Assembly (NCBI GenBank): GCA_024516035.1
Contig: CM044964.1
Location: forward strand, 998,410 to 1,062,409
Length of the DNA stretch: 64,000 bases
Source: Bactericera cockerelli
Taxonomy: Eukaryota; Arthropoda; Insecta; Hemiptera; Triozidae
Reading direction: 5' to 3'
A program made the position numbers and the translations under genes. The notes beneath the pieces are model-generated. The model ran no database searches. It saw only the letters and a program-made list of their open reading frames with translations, and was not told where the DNA came from. Shown here piece by piece: positions 23,120-33,724 of the stretch. Position 1 is the first letter of the stretch. Every line of letters starts with the position of its first letter.

Positions 23120-23830
23120 TGGCAATAGGTGAGTTCGGTGCGAAGATTACCCGCACCTTTTTCGCATGTATGAATTCGGTGCCGCCTAAAAAAGGTGATG
23201 TACGAGTTCGGTGCGGTCTTAATGACTTATAAATTGATTTTTTGTTTATAATGTACTAGTTGCTTGTTATCATTCATCCTGCTGTTATTAAGTTAGTAGA
23301 TTATTTTGTAGATAGTTACATTCAGCAAGACTGTCCATTTCCTCCTTGAAGGCCATGCCTTGGGTTTATAGTAGGGTTAGATAAAATACAATGAAGGCCA
23401 TGCCTTGAGTTTATAGTAGGTTTAGGTAAAATAAAATGAAGGCCATGCCTTGGGTTTATAGTAGGGTTAAGTAAAATACAATGACGGCCATGCCTTGGTT
23501 TTATAGTAGGGTTAGGTAAAATACAATGAAGGCCATGCCTTGGGTTTATAGTAGGGTTAGATAAAATACAATGAAGGCCATGCCTTGGGTTTATAGTAGG
23601 GTTAGGTAAAATACAATGACGGCCATGCCTCGGTTTATTAATTGAAGGCCATGCCTATAAGGAAAAAAATAGTATAATTACCTGATCATCAGGGCAAGTA
23701 CCAGGGCACCGAATTCATACATGACCTTTTTTAGGCGGCACCGAATTCATACATGACCTTTTTTAGGCGGCACCGAACTCATACATTTTTTTATTTTTCC
23801 GCACCGAACTCATACATAGCCTTTTATTTC
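23120..23830. repeat. fold-back-like element with minisatellite core
   Basis: Left side (23126-23218): three copies of GARTTCGGTGC separated by CCGCCTAAAAAAGGT-type spacers. Core (23347-23655): about six units of a 45-60 bp minisatellite with AAGGCCATGCCTTGGGTTTA and AGTAGGGTTAGGTAAAATAC. Right side (23698-23822): four inverted copies, GCACCGAATTCATACATGAC. Tandem short motifs inverted around a core recall Drosophila FB-type fold-back elements, but no transposase or target duplication was found. Confidence 0.6.
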
Positions 23831-24409
23831 GATAAAGGTTGATAAGAATAAATCTATAAGTATTAGGTACCAAATGAACGGTTGCGAGACTTGTTTCAAA
23901 ATACATGGCGCAAATAACCGTAGGTTCACTGCGGTTATTTCAACCATTTGGAAAGAGCATTTTTAAATAATGTACCTAATTAAAACAAAGGTAGTATAAT
24001 AATATAATATATTATATTATTTTTAGGGTGTAATTCCGACTGTAGTAGGAAAGAATACAATGGTCTATAGCAAGAGTCTGAATTTTTGAGTTGTGATCAT
24101 GTAGTTGAATGCAATGTTAAACCCAATTTTTTTACTATTATTATTATTATTAAAAATAATAATAATAATAAAATAAAATAAATCCAACGGGGTACAAGCT
24201 TGCAATGCAAGGATTATTGTGTATAATACCAGGACGGTTGCAATACTTTAACAGGATATTGTAAACTTGTATTTGGAGACTGGCATCTCCACGGTCCTAG
24301 TCCACCTGAGCTGATGGTGTAAAACTGTAAAAGCATACTTAAAGCATTAAGTCTGTATTTTAAAGTTTTGCACTAATGGATAAAATCTTAGAAAAAAATA
24401 AATGAGGAA
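23831..24409. other. unassigned AT-rich sequence
   Basis: Includes an (ATT/AAT)n run near 24130-24175. No gene seen. Confidence 0.35.
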
Positions 24410-24510
24410 AATCCAAGCATGGGGTGGGATTCGATCCACGAATCACGGATCCCAACGCGCTGGATTTTTTACATTACAGATACGGCGCGCCGTAACCACA
24501 TCAACTACTA
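24410..24510 (-). repeat. tRNA-like SINE head
   Basis: Minus strand: GTAGTTGATGTGGTTACGGC, then a B-box-like GGATCGAATCCCACCCCATG. The post-B-box sequence is like family C (GGATTTTCCTCATT). Confidence 0.55.
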
Positions 24511-24569
24511 ATGCTGCATGATTTTTAAAATATACCTTATAAATACCTCATTTGTACATAAATGTACCA

Positions 24570-24645
24570 CAGTAAACTTTGCCTATAACGACGGTCAAGG
24601 GACCGGGAACTTTTCGTCGTTATAGGCGAATGTCGTTTTAACCTA
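24570..24645 (+). repeat. pogo/Tigger-like terminal repeat with hairpin
   Basis: CAGTAAACTTTGCCTATAAC, then GACGGTCAAGGGACCGGGAA, resembles pogo-superfamily ends. Thirteen-base arms GCCTATAACGACG / CGTCGTTATAGGC pair around a loop of about 24 nt. A similar end lies at 52853. Confidence 0.4.
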
Positions 24646-25149
24646 ATGTACTTATGTAGTTGCATATTCATTTTATGTGGGGGTAAAATTGTCAATACAA
24701 AGGTACATTTTAACAAGGTAATGGTTATACCGTCACAATGTAGCGTGGTACTTCAATCTTTTATGTTCACACCAGATTTTTTTTACCCTACATGTTACTC
24801 AAAAAATATTTTCGTTTTCGTTAATATTCGAGGCAGATACGTTGGTGGTACCATAATAAAAAAAATCAAAGATTTTTTGTCACCTACTTGGCTTATACCA
24901 AATCGACAGGACACCAAGACATTAAAATCAAAAGAGAAATTTTCTAGGTACTTCTTAAACAACGATGTAGGATCTTTGAATGACACTTTTTTCCACGAGT
25001 AGTGACCAAGTAATTGTGCAAGATTTCTTTTTATTTCATCAGAAATGAATTCGATGGGTAACGGACTCCTCCCTCTAGCCTTCCTTCTATCTATAGGTAT
25101 TAAGTATTCAATAGTTGGTAACAAACCATAGTGAAAGATAGGAGAATCT
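24646..25149. other. unassigned sequence with coincident open frames
   Basis: Open frames exist on both strands but overlap each other and show no recognisable protein. I do not call a gene here. Confidence 0.35.
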
Positions 25150-25345
25150 GTAGCCACCTTAGTCGAGAGGGTACAGCGCTAGGCTTGCACGTACGGTGAC
25201 CTGGGTTCGAATCCCAGAGTAGTCGGAATTTTTGGACTGTCTCATGAATGTTACGGTTGTTACGGGGTCGACTCATACCTCGTGAGGAAAAATTAGTTGT
25301 TACTTTAATGTGAGCAGCAACCAGTGGCGGAAAAGGCAAAAACAT
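25150..25345 (+). repeat. tRNA-derived SINE, family G
   Basis: CCACCTTAGTCGAGAGGGTA head, B box GGGTTCGAATCCCAGAGTAG, GTCGACTCATACCTCGTGAG and GAGCAGCAACCAGTGGCGGA body. Confidence 0.75.
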
Positions 25346-25394
25346 TACGGCAAAAGAAAATACTTGGATTTATTAAAAGAAACATACACATTTA

Positions 25395-25560
25395 TTTATT
25401 ATATATCTCCCTTGCCTTTATCCCATATTAGCTTATGTTGCTTTTGGGGTCGGCATTGTTCAACCTCATGGTTGAGGTTGATAGGGTGGAGCACGTTTTT
25501 TTTTATGGCTGGATGCCCTTCCTAACGCCAACGATTTTACTTGATTTAACGTCCTGGATT
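25395..25560 (+). repeat. SINE-tail module (GGGGTCGGCATTGTTCAACC)
   Basis: TGGGGTCGGCATTGTTCAACC-type block followed by GGCTGGATGCCCTTCCTAAC and GCCAACGATT. The same module is at 27905-28017, directly abutting a family A copy. Looks like a second SINE body type. Confidence 0.6.
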
Positions 25561-25702
25561 TTATTATTATTATGAACTGGTTGGGGTCCCACAAGAAGAG
25601 CCCCAATTATCACACCGACCTCTATTAGATCTATTGTGACCAGTTTGACCTGCTCACACTCCTAGTTGTCTAGTATGTGTGAGAAGTTTATTTCTTGGTT
25701 TA

Positions 25703-26047
25703 CTATGTCCAGATTCCCGTTCCCTGGACAAGCAGGGCTAGGTTCTTGACTTTAGTTCCCAAGTTTGGTACAGTTTCAAGATTATTGTTGCCAAATATCC
25801 TGAATCTTTTCAGCTCCAGTGCCTCACATTCAAAGAGAATGTGAGTCGCTGTTTCTTCTTCAAGTCCACACAGTCTGCATTCAACTGGTACGTCCCTAGA
25901 GAGACCCAGTCTATGCAGGTGTTTCCTGAATGGACCATGTCCTGTGAGCATACCCACAGCTGTTCTCAGTTGCTTCCGGCTTAAAGCTAGAGCGTCTTGA
26001 GTGAGTTTTTTGGAATAACCTGCTAGTGTCAATTTGGCATGACGCAT
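25703..26047 (-). pseudogene. LINE C-terminal fragment with zinc knuckle
   Basis: Encodes LSRKQLRTAVGMLTGHGPFR then KHLHRLGL and a CCHC knuckle (CRLCGLEEETATHILFEC), the typical end of ORF2 in I/R1/Jockey-like LINEs with an RNase H. The RNase H and RT are absent. The upstream end abuts the SINE at 26050. Distinct from the LINE at 12964, which lacks this knuckle. Confidence 0.8.
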
Positions 26048-26049
26048 GC

Positions 26050-26293
26050 CACCAGAGTTATTCCAACGTCCTGGATTAGGACGGGGGTTTTACCCTCCAT
26101 TCGCTGGGAATCGTACCAGCTACCCACATTAACCTCACCCAGCCTGGGTAGGGCCGGAAATGGCAGCCTCACGTGTTTGGATGGAACAGAATTTTCTTCG
26201 AAAAGTCTGCCCCAGCCGGGAGTTGAACTCGGGAACTCTGGACTACAACCATTACGCCACGGAGGCTGCTCACAACCATTACGCCACGGAGGC
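26050..26293 (-). repeat. SINE family A with duplicated head
   Basis: A full family A body and tail (minus strand). The first about 28 bp of the head (GCAGCCTCCGTGGCGTAATG) is present twice in tandem at 26246-26293, so a second A-box segment precedes the first. Confidence 0.82.
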
Positions 26294-26394
26294 TGCATAC
26301 ACATTTATTTATTCTATGATTTTTATTAAATAAGATAGGAAAAGAGGAATTTTTTGGAGTCGACAACTTTGATTCCAGAAAACTGTTTTTTTTT

Positions 26395-26690
26395 TGTATT
26401 TCTACCGTAAGGCCCCAGCTGCCTGTCACCGCTTTCGGGCGAGATATCCGTCGAACAAAGCATCATGATAGAAGAAAGTTAATAATCGGAGTAGCTAATA
26501 TTTTACTTCTGATAAATTTCTAATATTAGAAATGGGAAGTGTTCTACTGTGTTCTTTTTTTACATATAATATCATCTTTAAATTTGGAACATATTTTTCG
26601 GCTAACTTTGATCGCCAACCCTAGGCGACTACGCCGCTTTCAAAGGTGAAAAAGTGACTGCCTGCCGATACGAACACTTTTGACTCCTAT
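26395..26690 (+). repeat. diverged monomer of the 272-bp satellite-related repeat
   Basis: CTACCGTAAGGCC, CCGCTTTCGGGCG and ATATCCGTCGAACAAAGCAT align with the array monomer, followed by TTTTTCGGCTAACTTTGATC. A palindromic TTTCTAATATTAGAAA (26517-26532) is inserted. Confidence 0.6.
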
Positions 26691-27900
26691 CATAAAACTA
26701 ACTTGTTCCTAATCCTAGATACTCAATATTATGTATTCGTATGTTTTGTATTTCTGTATCCATGAGACCTGTGGTATCTATTGATGACTCACACTCGAGA
26801 GGTTTATCAGTTCATGAGTGCCTTTCTCGTTTTCAACAAGAGATTCTATGAATCATTGAACGATGCCAAAACAATGGCTTTTTAAGACAAATATAAAAAC
26901 CGGTGATAGAGCAGTACCCTTTGAATTGCTTCTTATTTTTTTGTCTTCTTATTACTTTCCTTATCCTATAATAAGGAAAGTATTGTATTCGTCGAAAATT
27001 TGACCTATTTTTTTTCACATTTCTGGACGAATCAGCCTCAGTATATCTAAGAAGATGTTTTCAGCCATTTGTTCCGCGCGTCCGCTTTGACTAACTTTTA
27101 TTATTATTTATCCTAGATTGAGGTTGTGACATATCAAATTTATTGATTATGAAGTGTTGATTACGAATTGGGCATTGATTTTTAGCTATCTGTTACCGTT
27201 GAGTCACCAGTGGCTGAACTCGACTTCTTTTTGGGGGACAAGGAAAGTCGTGTGATGTTAACTCCAGAATTTGTTCGAATAGAAATAGATTTTTGCTTGT
27301 TACTTCAGAGAAATTTAGTAATCGGATTCACGAGGAAGTATGGAGTCCATAATTGGCAGAGTAATTTTTGCTTTTTTAGCTAAAAGTAGTGTTTTGAAAA
27401 CCTGTAAAATCGAGTGATTGATAAATCTATGTTGTATATACTTTACCTTGACAATTCTTTTAGTTTCTTAAATTACCCATGTAATGAAACATAAATAATT
27501 ATATAAGTAACAAAAAAGATTCCGATATTTAGTCGATTTGGAGCTATTACCTTGTTTCTTGTAATTGAAATAGTGCCAAGTGTAAAACATGTAATTCCCT
27601 ACTCAAGACCCTAGGACCTAGGAAAATCTACGAAAGGATTACATACACATCTTTGCACAAAACACAAGAAAAATGATCTCAGACCATCAACATCAACGAG
27701 TCAATTGGTGGAGAAATCTGCGGCTCATGAACCTCAACAATAGAGAAAAAGAAGATTACGCTTTCACAAGCAGAAGCTCAATTTCAGGTGATACCGTCAA
27801 TGATGTTTTGGCGAGAATGACAGCGCTTGATGGTGTAGTTGGTCAAGTCAAACGATCCGAGAGAGCTTCTCCGAGCTTCGTGTATAAATAGAACTTCTTC
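26691..27900. other. unassigned intergenic sequence
   Basis: A 72-codon open frame at 27673 (MISDHQHQRVNWWRNLRLMN) has no similarity I recognise and no splice context. Nothing else supported. Confidence 0.35.
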
Positions 27901-28017
27901 TTCTTTCACTTTGTCTTTCCTAATCCTACTTGGGGTCGGCATTGTTCAACCTCATTTTTGAGGTTGGTTGTGGCAAATGTTTTACGGCTAGATGACCTTC
28001 CTAACACCAACGATTCT

Positions 28018-28206
28018 ATTTGATTTTTCGCTGGGAATCGTACCAGCTACCCACATTAAACTTAGCCAGCCTGGGTAGGGCCGGCATTGCCAGGCTCACG
28101 TGTTTGGGGGAACAGAATTTTCTTTGTGAAAAGTCTGCTCCGACCGGGAATTGAACTCAGAATCTCTGTACTACGGGCAGTAGTCACAACCGTTACGCCA
28201 CGGAAG
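28018..28206 (-). repeat. SINE family A, adjoining the LTR element
   Basis: Minus-strand family A copy with B box GAGTTCAATTCCCGG and CCCAGGCTGGCTAAGTTTAA body. It lies just outside the TAAA target duplication of the errantivirus-like element. Confidence 0.78.
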
Positions 28207-28220
28207 ATGGCGTATATAAA

Positions 28221-28597
28221 AGATATAAGTGGGGATCTCCCACTTGTGTTTTTAAAAAAAGTTTATTTTCCAAAAACTGAAAATGACAAAGTCTCAAAAA
28301 ATACTTAATATCGAAAAATGAAACTTAATTATATTTTTAAATATGCAATTGACATATCAAAATGAATGAAAGATAATTATTAGAACATTTAAAAGAAAAT
28401 AATATAATTATGAAATAATAAAATACTTAATTAATAAAATGTGAATTAAATAGATCGGAAATTTAAGTTATCGATCAGCGACAATGCTCGATGCAAGTCC
28501 TGACTCAATCTGCCTGTCGGATCCTACCAATGGCTATTGTCAGAAGGACAATAGCTGATTTTTTTTAATACAGTCAGCATTTATGGTGGCTGTAACT
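28221..28597 (-). repeat. 3-prime LTR
   Basis: 377 bp; in element sense begins AGTTACAGCCACC and ends TTATATCT. No mismatch was seen against the other LTR at a constant offset of 6053 bp. It should supply the polyadenylation signal; AT-rich AATAAA-like stretches are present within it. Confidence 0.95.
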
Positions 28598-28608
28598 CCT
28601 CCACCCTT
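28598..28608 (-). promoter_or_regulatory. polypurine tract
   Basis: In element sense, AAGGGTGGAGG directly precedes the 3-prime LTR. This is the plus-strand DNA primer position. It lies right at the end of env. Confidence 0.75.
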
Positions 28609-30314
28609 AGAACTTTGCATCCCCTGGGAGGGAAGGATTGGGATTGATTCCCAGATTTGTTGAAGAGTTACATGCTAGATTGATTTGTGGAAGAACATTT
28701 TCTGGTTCACGTTTCTTAAATAGATGTAGTATCTGTAAATATAGATTAGATTTCCTAACTATCAGTATCAGTGATGAAATGGATACAGTGAGGGTAATAC
28801 ACATTAGTATTTTCCAAGGGTTCAATGAATTGTGTAAAGATTGAACATCTCTATTTGTTGGAGTCAGTTGGTTTAGCTTAATGTCATCTAAATTTAAATC
28901 ATGAATCCTTATTTTGAAGTCAGATAATTTTTCTGAACCAAATTTGACATTAACATTTTCCAGGATTGTAGGTTTTCCTGAGGTCTTGGATGAAAAGTTT
29001 AAGATTTCATTCCTAAATATAAGGTTTCCTTTGTTTGATTCAATTAGAAATATGCCTTTTAATTCTTTTATTTCAATTTCATTTTCTAATTCTAGTTTTA
29101 TGGTTTCACTGAAAGGAAAAACAATAATAAACATATTTATTTGGGGAATATAATCAACATAGTTTTCTTGAATTTCTAGCGTTATGTGTGTACATGACTC
29201 AGGCTTTTCATTTTGAAGTATTTGCCTTTCACACTCTTTCAGATTATTATTGACATTTCTCTGAAAACACTGATAAGGTTTTCCCAATTCACAGATATTG
29301 TTCAAAGGTTTAAGGGATTTTTCTGATTTCAGGAAGTAGTGAACTTTCGGTATAACTGTAGTAAATCCTAATTCACTTGAAGATGGGATAGACTTAAGGT
29401 AAATTAGGTCATATTGTTGGTCATAATTAATAGGAAAAGATAGGAAGTAAATAATTTTTGAGTTTTCAATTTTGCAGCTTACTTCTAAGATCTTTTGGAG
29501 TTCTAAAATACTACTTATTTCTAAAGGTATAGTGTTATGTACATTCTTTAATTTCTCTAATTCAGTTTTAAGTTCAGATGGTCGTAGTATAGTAGGGTGG
29601 TAAAGTCTAGCTCTACAAAAGGTAAGGGAAATTTCGATCTCCTGAAGCACGCTTATGAGGTTATTATAGAGGGTTATTAATTGGTGAAATGCGTCTTCGG
29701 CAATTACTAGTGTGGGTAAGCCTTCGTTTTGAACATAAGTACCTAGTAGGGAAATTTTTTTGCGTAAGAGCTCTTCATTGTGTTCAATATTTCTAATTGT
29801 AGATTCGAATCTTTTAGTTGCTTCACTATTTACTGAGTACTGCAAGTCGAGTTGTTTCTGCAAGTTGTCCTGATTTTTAAAGAGATTATTTATAATTAGA
29901 TTGTAATGTTCTCCGTCAGTAGAGTCAAGGTTGCCAGTAACAGTCTTGATAATAGATCCTATCTGTGGAAATAAGGCTCTTTTGTTTCTTTTGGGTGAAA
30001 AAGAAAAGTGAATTATATCTAGTTTGTCCTGTGCTAATTTCTGTAAGTGAGTAATCATTTTATAGTAATTTCCTAGCTCTTTTTCTAAAATACCAGTAGA
30101 TTCTGTTTGTCTTGATGTTCTCTCTCTGATGTAGTCTGACTGGTCGTTGAGATTAGTTAGTTCTTCCATAATTGGTATGAGGTCATAGTAATGTACGACT
30201 GTATGAGTGCTTCTTTGTAAGTTTGCTTTGCCAAGGTTGATTGGTAGGATTCCGAGATTTTCGGTTACATTGCGGAGTCTGAATTCTGCACTTGTTGCTG
30301 TGCAGATGAGGCAC
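28607..30314 (-). CDS. env: errantivirus env-like glycoprotein (baculovirus F-type fold), coding exon
   Basis: An intact frame. From the internal Met at 30169 it is 520 residues. The same frame stays open upstream, without a Met, to a splice-acceptor-like TTTCAG at 30315-30316, so env is probably made from a spliced mRNA. Sequence just after the acceptor (LICTATS) looks like the end of a split signal peptide. A furin-type RNKR site is at residues 61-64 of the 520-residue frame, followed by a hydrophobic fusion-peptide-like segment. A heptad-like region follows (about 70-130), then a transmembrane helix near 454-472 and a cytoplasmic tail of about 48 residues. No stop or frameshift seen. Confidence 0.85.
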
Positions 30315-30632
30315 CTGAAACATTTTTGGGTGGACGTTTAATGTTTGACAGATGAATTTTCTCTGTAGTGTTGTGGTGGGTGGGTATAATTTTTGCTGTT
30401 TTCAGACTTTTATCAATATTTTCAATGTTTTCTTGTTTGTATTTGTTTTGCGTTTTGCTTTGTATTTGCTTGTTTCTGACCCAAACTTCTTGAGGGATTT
30501 CAGGAAGAGTTTCTCTTCCCTGATTTTTATGTGAAGTGACTTTCTCTTTGTTTTGAGAGATTTTTTCTCCTATTTCTTTAAACAAAAATTTTGTTTTCTC
30601 TTTATGATGTGCCACGTAGTTTGAGGTTATTA
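30265..30632 (-). pseudogene. errantivirus pol C-terminal extension, out of frame
   Basis: Frame encodes the Lys-rich tail that follows integrase in this group (HHKEKTKFLFKEIGEKI near the start; KTAKIIPTHHNTTEKIHLSN and IKRPPKN near the end). The upstream pol frame stops at 30630 with a double stop, and this tail is open in a neighbouring frame across the same point. A small indel near 30,616-30,632 therefore separates the two. There is no ATG at the start. The distal end overlaps the putative env exon start in another frame. Confidence 0.75.
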
Positions 30633-32627
30633 TGTTTCTGTGTCAATATCCGTTATGTCGGACGGTTCAAAATGCCCTGTGACCACTTCTATAGGTTTGT
30701 GTTTTGTGACAGAATGACTTGTGTGGTTATAAGCAATGACCGCGTATTTTACTTTTAAGGACAAGGAATCGTTCTTGAATTCTTCGCGATTGTTGAATAA
30801 TCGTATATGCTCTATTAATGTCGAGTGAAAACGTTCTATTACTCCATTGGACTCAGGATGCTGGGAGGAGGTGAAATGGATATTAATCTTGTGAAGAGAA
30901 AGGAGTTCTTTTATTACTGAGTTTTTAAATTCGCCTCCATTATCTGATATAATTAGGCTAGGAACGCCGTGGTGAGCAAAACTTTCCAAGAGTTTACTCG
31001 CGATTTCAGTTGCTTGAGCAGAACGAAGCAAGTAGGCTTGTGCAAATTTAGAAAAGGGGTCAATAAGCGTTAGAAATTTGGATTTTTCAAGAGAAATGGT
31101 GTCTATGTGTAGGACATCAAACGGTTTTAATGCAGTGGGTGTGATGTTGTATGTCAGTTTCAAGGGGTTGCGGTCGTACTTGGTCTTTTGGCATATTTCA
31201 CAGTTATTAATATAGCCTTGTACATGTTTAGCAATGTTGGGCCAGTAGTAGTGTTCTTTAATTTGTCTGGTGGTTTCGTCCATACCCCTATGGTTAGTTT
31301 TTCCGTCATGAAACTTTTTTATAATGTCAGTTTTCTTGTTTTCTTCAGTCACGTCAGTTAGCATCTTAGTGCATTTGATAAGATTTATTTGTGAATTTTT
31401 AAAGTAAGTCTGTAAAGTTCTCGATAGTTCTTCGTATAAGCTCTCAGTTTTAAAGAATACGTGGTATTTGACTTTTGGTGCAATGTGTGTTTTTAAGAAC
31501 TCAGTTAGTTGTCCTAAGAGATTTTCAGGTGAAAACTCGTAAATTCGTCTTTCTTTGTCTCTGTGAATGATTTTTAGTGATTTGAGTGGGTTAGGGTGGG
31601 CTAAATGTGAAATGGAAAGGATTAATTGATTCTTTCCCAAATTAATTGGACCGTCAAAGATAGGTATACCTATGAGAGGGTGTTCCAGGTTGGAGTGGAT
31701 AGTATTTATATCTTCTTCTTCTGCCTGTTCGGTGATATCTTGAGGTGCAGGGGCGACATTGGTGGTGTGTTCTGAAGATGTAGTGGCCTCGTAGGTGATG
31801 GGGACCGGGGGTACAGCGACGTCAACAGTTGGGGGAAGTTCTTGAGTGACAGGATCTTCTCTTAGTAAGTGAGCATATGCGTCTGCAACGAACGCATCAA
31901 GGTCTAATATGTCCCGTTCTAAGTCCGGTTCCGGTAACATAGATAGTAAGTCGTCGTCTAGTACTGGTTGTACGGGTGAGTTGGTTTCGTTCATGTTTAG
32001 TTCGAAATTTTGAAGAGATAAAGCTTCTACAGGGTGTAACAAAACTTTCGTTTGTAATTCCGTGTCATTAACAAGTGTACATATTGCCTTACTGTCTTTG
32101 ACTCTAATTATACCTTCAGGTATATAAGCCGAACCAAATATTTTGTGTGGGATCAAACAATCTCCGTTTTGAATATTCATAACATCTATAGTTACAATCT
32201 GTTCCTGTCGTGGTTCGAGTATGATGTGGTTTACCTGGGTAACTGTGTCTCTGTGATGGATAGTTATATCGGTCGTTGGTGATCGAAGCAGATTATTTTT
32301 CAAGTCAACTACCATACTAAGGGCCATAAGATTGTCCATTCCCAAGAGGCAATCGAAAAAGTCATGAAATTTAAAGAGATGTAGCTTCATTGTGCCCGTC
32401 ATTTTGAAAATTTTGGGAAACGGAATCGAGATGCTATATTTTTCTCGCGAACGTCCATGAGCAGTATTAATTTCGAATGGATCATATTTTATTTTGTTTT
32501 TGAAAAATTTTTGGGCTGTTTCTGGGTTTATAAAAGATTTTGTACTACCAGTGTCAATAAGCATTTTCAAATTAAGTCCCGGTATGATTAAAAATGGTAA
32601 GTAATTGTCGTTGTTTGTCAAATTCAT
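30630..32627 (-). CDS. pol: errantivirus pol: protease and integrase, RT/RNase H absent
   Basis: A 665-residue uninterrupted frame. The retropepsin active site is at D25-T-G-S (IDTGSTKSF). An acidic Pro/Thr/Glu-rich segment (about 215-310) leads into the domain that normally lies after RNase H (NTIHSNLEHPLIGIPIFDGP). Next come an integrase zinc-binding region with CEICQKTK and the D,D-35-E core (D509 in HIDT, D562 in SDNGGEF, E598 in NGVIERF). No YxDD box and no RNase H motifs are present: RT and RNase H are gone without breaking the frame. Complete relatives have pol of roughly 1000 residues or more. It starts 5 bp after gag, so expression by ribosomal frameshifting or reinitiation is likely. 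Confidence 0.9.
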   Translation of the reverse strand: MNLTNNDNYLPFLIIPGLNLKMLIDTGSTKSFINPETAQKFFKNKIKYDPFEINTAHGRSREKYSISIPFPKIFKMTGTMKLHLFKFHDFFDCLLGMDNLMALSMVVDLKNNLLRSPTTDITIHHRDTVTQVNHIILEPRQEQIVTIDVMNIQNGDCLIPHKIFGSAYIPEGIIRVKDSKAICTLVNDTELQTKVLLHPVEALSLQNFELNMNETNSPVQPVLDDDLLSMLPEPDLERDILDLDAFVADAYAHLLREDPVTQELPPTVDVAVPPVPITYEATTSSEHTTNVAPAPQDITEQAEEEDINTIHSNLEHPLIGIPIFDGPINLGKNQLILSISHLAHPNPLKSLKIIHRDKERRIYEFSPENLLGQLTEFLKTHIAPKVKYHVFFKTESLYEELSRTLQTYFKNSQINLIKCTKMLTDVTEENKKTDIIKKFHDGKTNHRGMDETTRQIKEHYYWPNIAKHVQGYINNCEICQKTKYDRNPLKLTYNITPTALKPFDVLHIDTISLEKSKFLTLIDPFSKFAQAYLLRSAQATEIASKLLESFAHHGVPSLIISDNGGEFKNSVIKELLSLHKINIHFTSSQHPESNGVIERFHSTLIEHIRLFNNREEFKNDSLSLKVKYAVIAYNHTSHSVTKHKPIEVVTGHFEPSDITDIDTET

Positions 32628-32632
32628 AAGAG

Positions 32633-33724
32633 TTACTGGTCCGAGGCTTCTTCTCGAAAATCCTGGACCTCGTCTGTGTCGTTTGGTTGATTCCCATATT
32701 CATTTATGGGGTTTGAGTCTTCGATTGACTCGTAATTTTCTTGGGTCATTTCCAGATTGTTAAATCGGGGATTTGTTGTCATAGCGGACATGGGTGTCGG
32801 TCTATAAGAAGGCCCGGGTGTGGATCTGTTCCAAACGTTTGTATTGTTGTTTCCTTGATTCTTGTTCATCCCACTCTGCGGTTTGTTGATATTTTGTTGA
32901 GAATTGTTATTACGAAATGGATTGAAAAGTACACTACCTGAAGTAAAGTTATTGTGATTATTTTTGTTTTGCATGTGAGGGGGTATGTATTTTTCTGTGG
33001 TATTTGTAGAATATGGTTTGTTTTTGTTATAGTTCGAATTATAATTGTTGTTGTTTTCATACGGTTTTTTCACCGCGTCAATTTGAAAGTCGTTTGTGAG
33101 TATGTTGAGAGCCTCGCCAAGATCTCTCGGATTTTTTGTTCTCATGAGAGCACCTAAGGGCTCCTTTAAACCTCTGAGGAAAGTCCTCAAACCAAGTTTC
33201 GAAACGTAATCTCTTACGTCGTTTTGTGTTGACATTTCATGGGTATCCATGAAACTAGAGTGAAGGTTAATGTATTTTTGAATTTTGCTATGAAATTCAA
33301 AGGGTGACTCGTTTTTCGTTTGTGTTAAACCACACATTTCGACTGTAAGCGTATAGCAATCACGCTTATCGCCGTATGTACTCAGGAGAGCTGTTTTTAA
33401 GTCCCTCCAATTAGTAATATTGTAAGAACTTAAATTGAGCTTTGCTTCGCCTTTAATTTTAGAGCGAAGCGAAGACATCAAAAAGATGTTTTGAAAATTG
33501 TCAGCATTTGCTTCATCATAGAAATGCTTTACCATGGTCTCACATATCGAAATGAATTCCGATAGCAGCTCGACCTCGCCCGAAAATACGGGCACCATTT
33601 TTAGGTGTTCAGATTTGAGTTCCGGAGGAGCCATTGTGAGCTTTCTAAAAATACCTAGAAGATCTTCTTCTAACAAGGGATCGTATGAATATTCTGTGTC
33701 TGATTCTCTGGTAGATTCAGACAA
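32633..33724 (-). CDS. gag: errantivirus gag
   Basis: 363 residues, intact. The N-terminal half is an alpha-helical capsid-like region (FSGEVELLSEFISICETMVK, LRSKIKGEAKLNL, LRTFLRGLKEPLGALM). The C-terminal third is Asn/Gln-rich (YNSNYNKNKPYS, NNNSQQNINKPQSG) and has no CCHC zinc knuckle, as usual for errantiviruses, which bind RNA through basic/Asn-rich tails. Pol begins immediately downstream in another frame. Confidence 0.88.
   Translation of the reverse strand: MSESTRESDTEYSYDPLLEEDLLGIFRKLTMAPPELKSEHLKMVPVFSGEVELLSEFISICETMVKHFYDEANADNFQNIFLMSSLRSKIKGEAKLNLSSYNITNWRDLKTALLSTYGDKRDCYTLTVEMCGLTQTKNESPFEFHSKIQKYINLHSSFMDTHEMSTQNDVRDYVSKLGLRTFLRGLKEPLGALMRTKNPRDLGEALNILTNDFQIDAVKKPYENNNNYNSNYNKNKPYSTNTTEKYIPPHMQNKNNHNNFTSGSVLFNPFRNNNSQQNINKPQSGMNKNQGNNNTNVWNRSTPGPSYRPTPMSAMTTNPRFNNLEMTQENYESIEDSNPINEYGNQPNDTDEVQDFREEASDQ

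Noticed and set aside
24646..25157. Protein gene from overlapping frames of 118 and 120 codons
   Set aside because: They lie antisense to each other, have no recognisable domain and no splice or start context.
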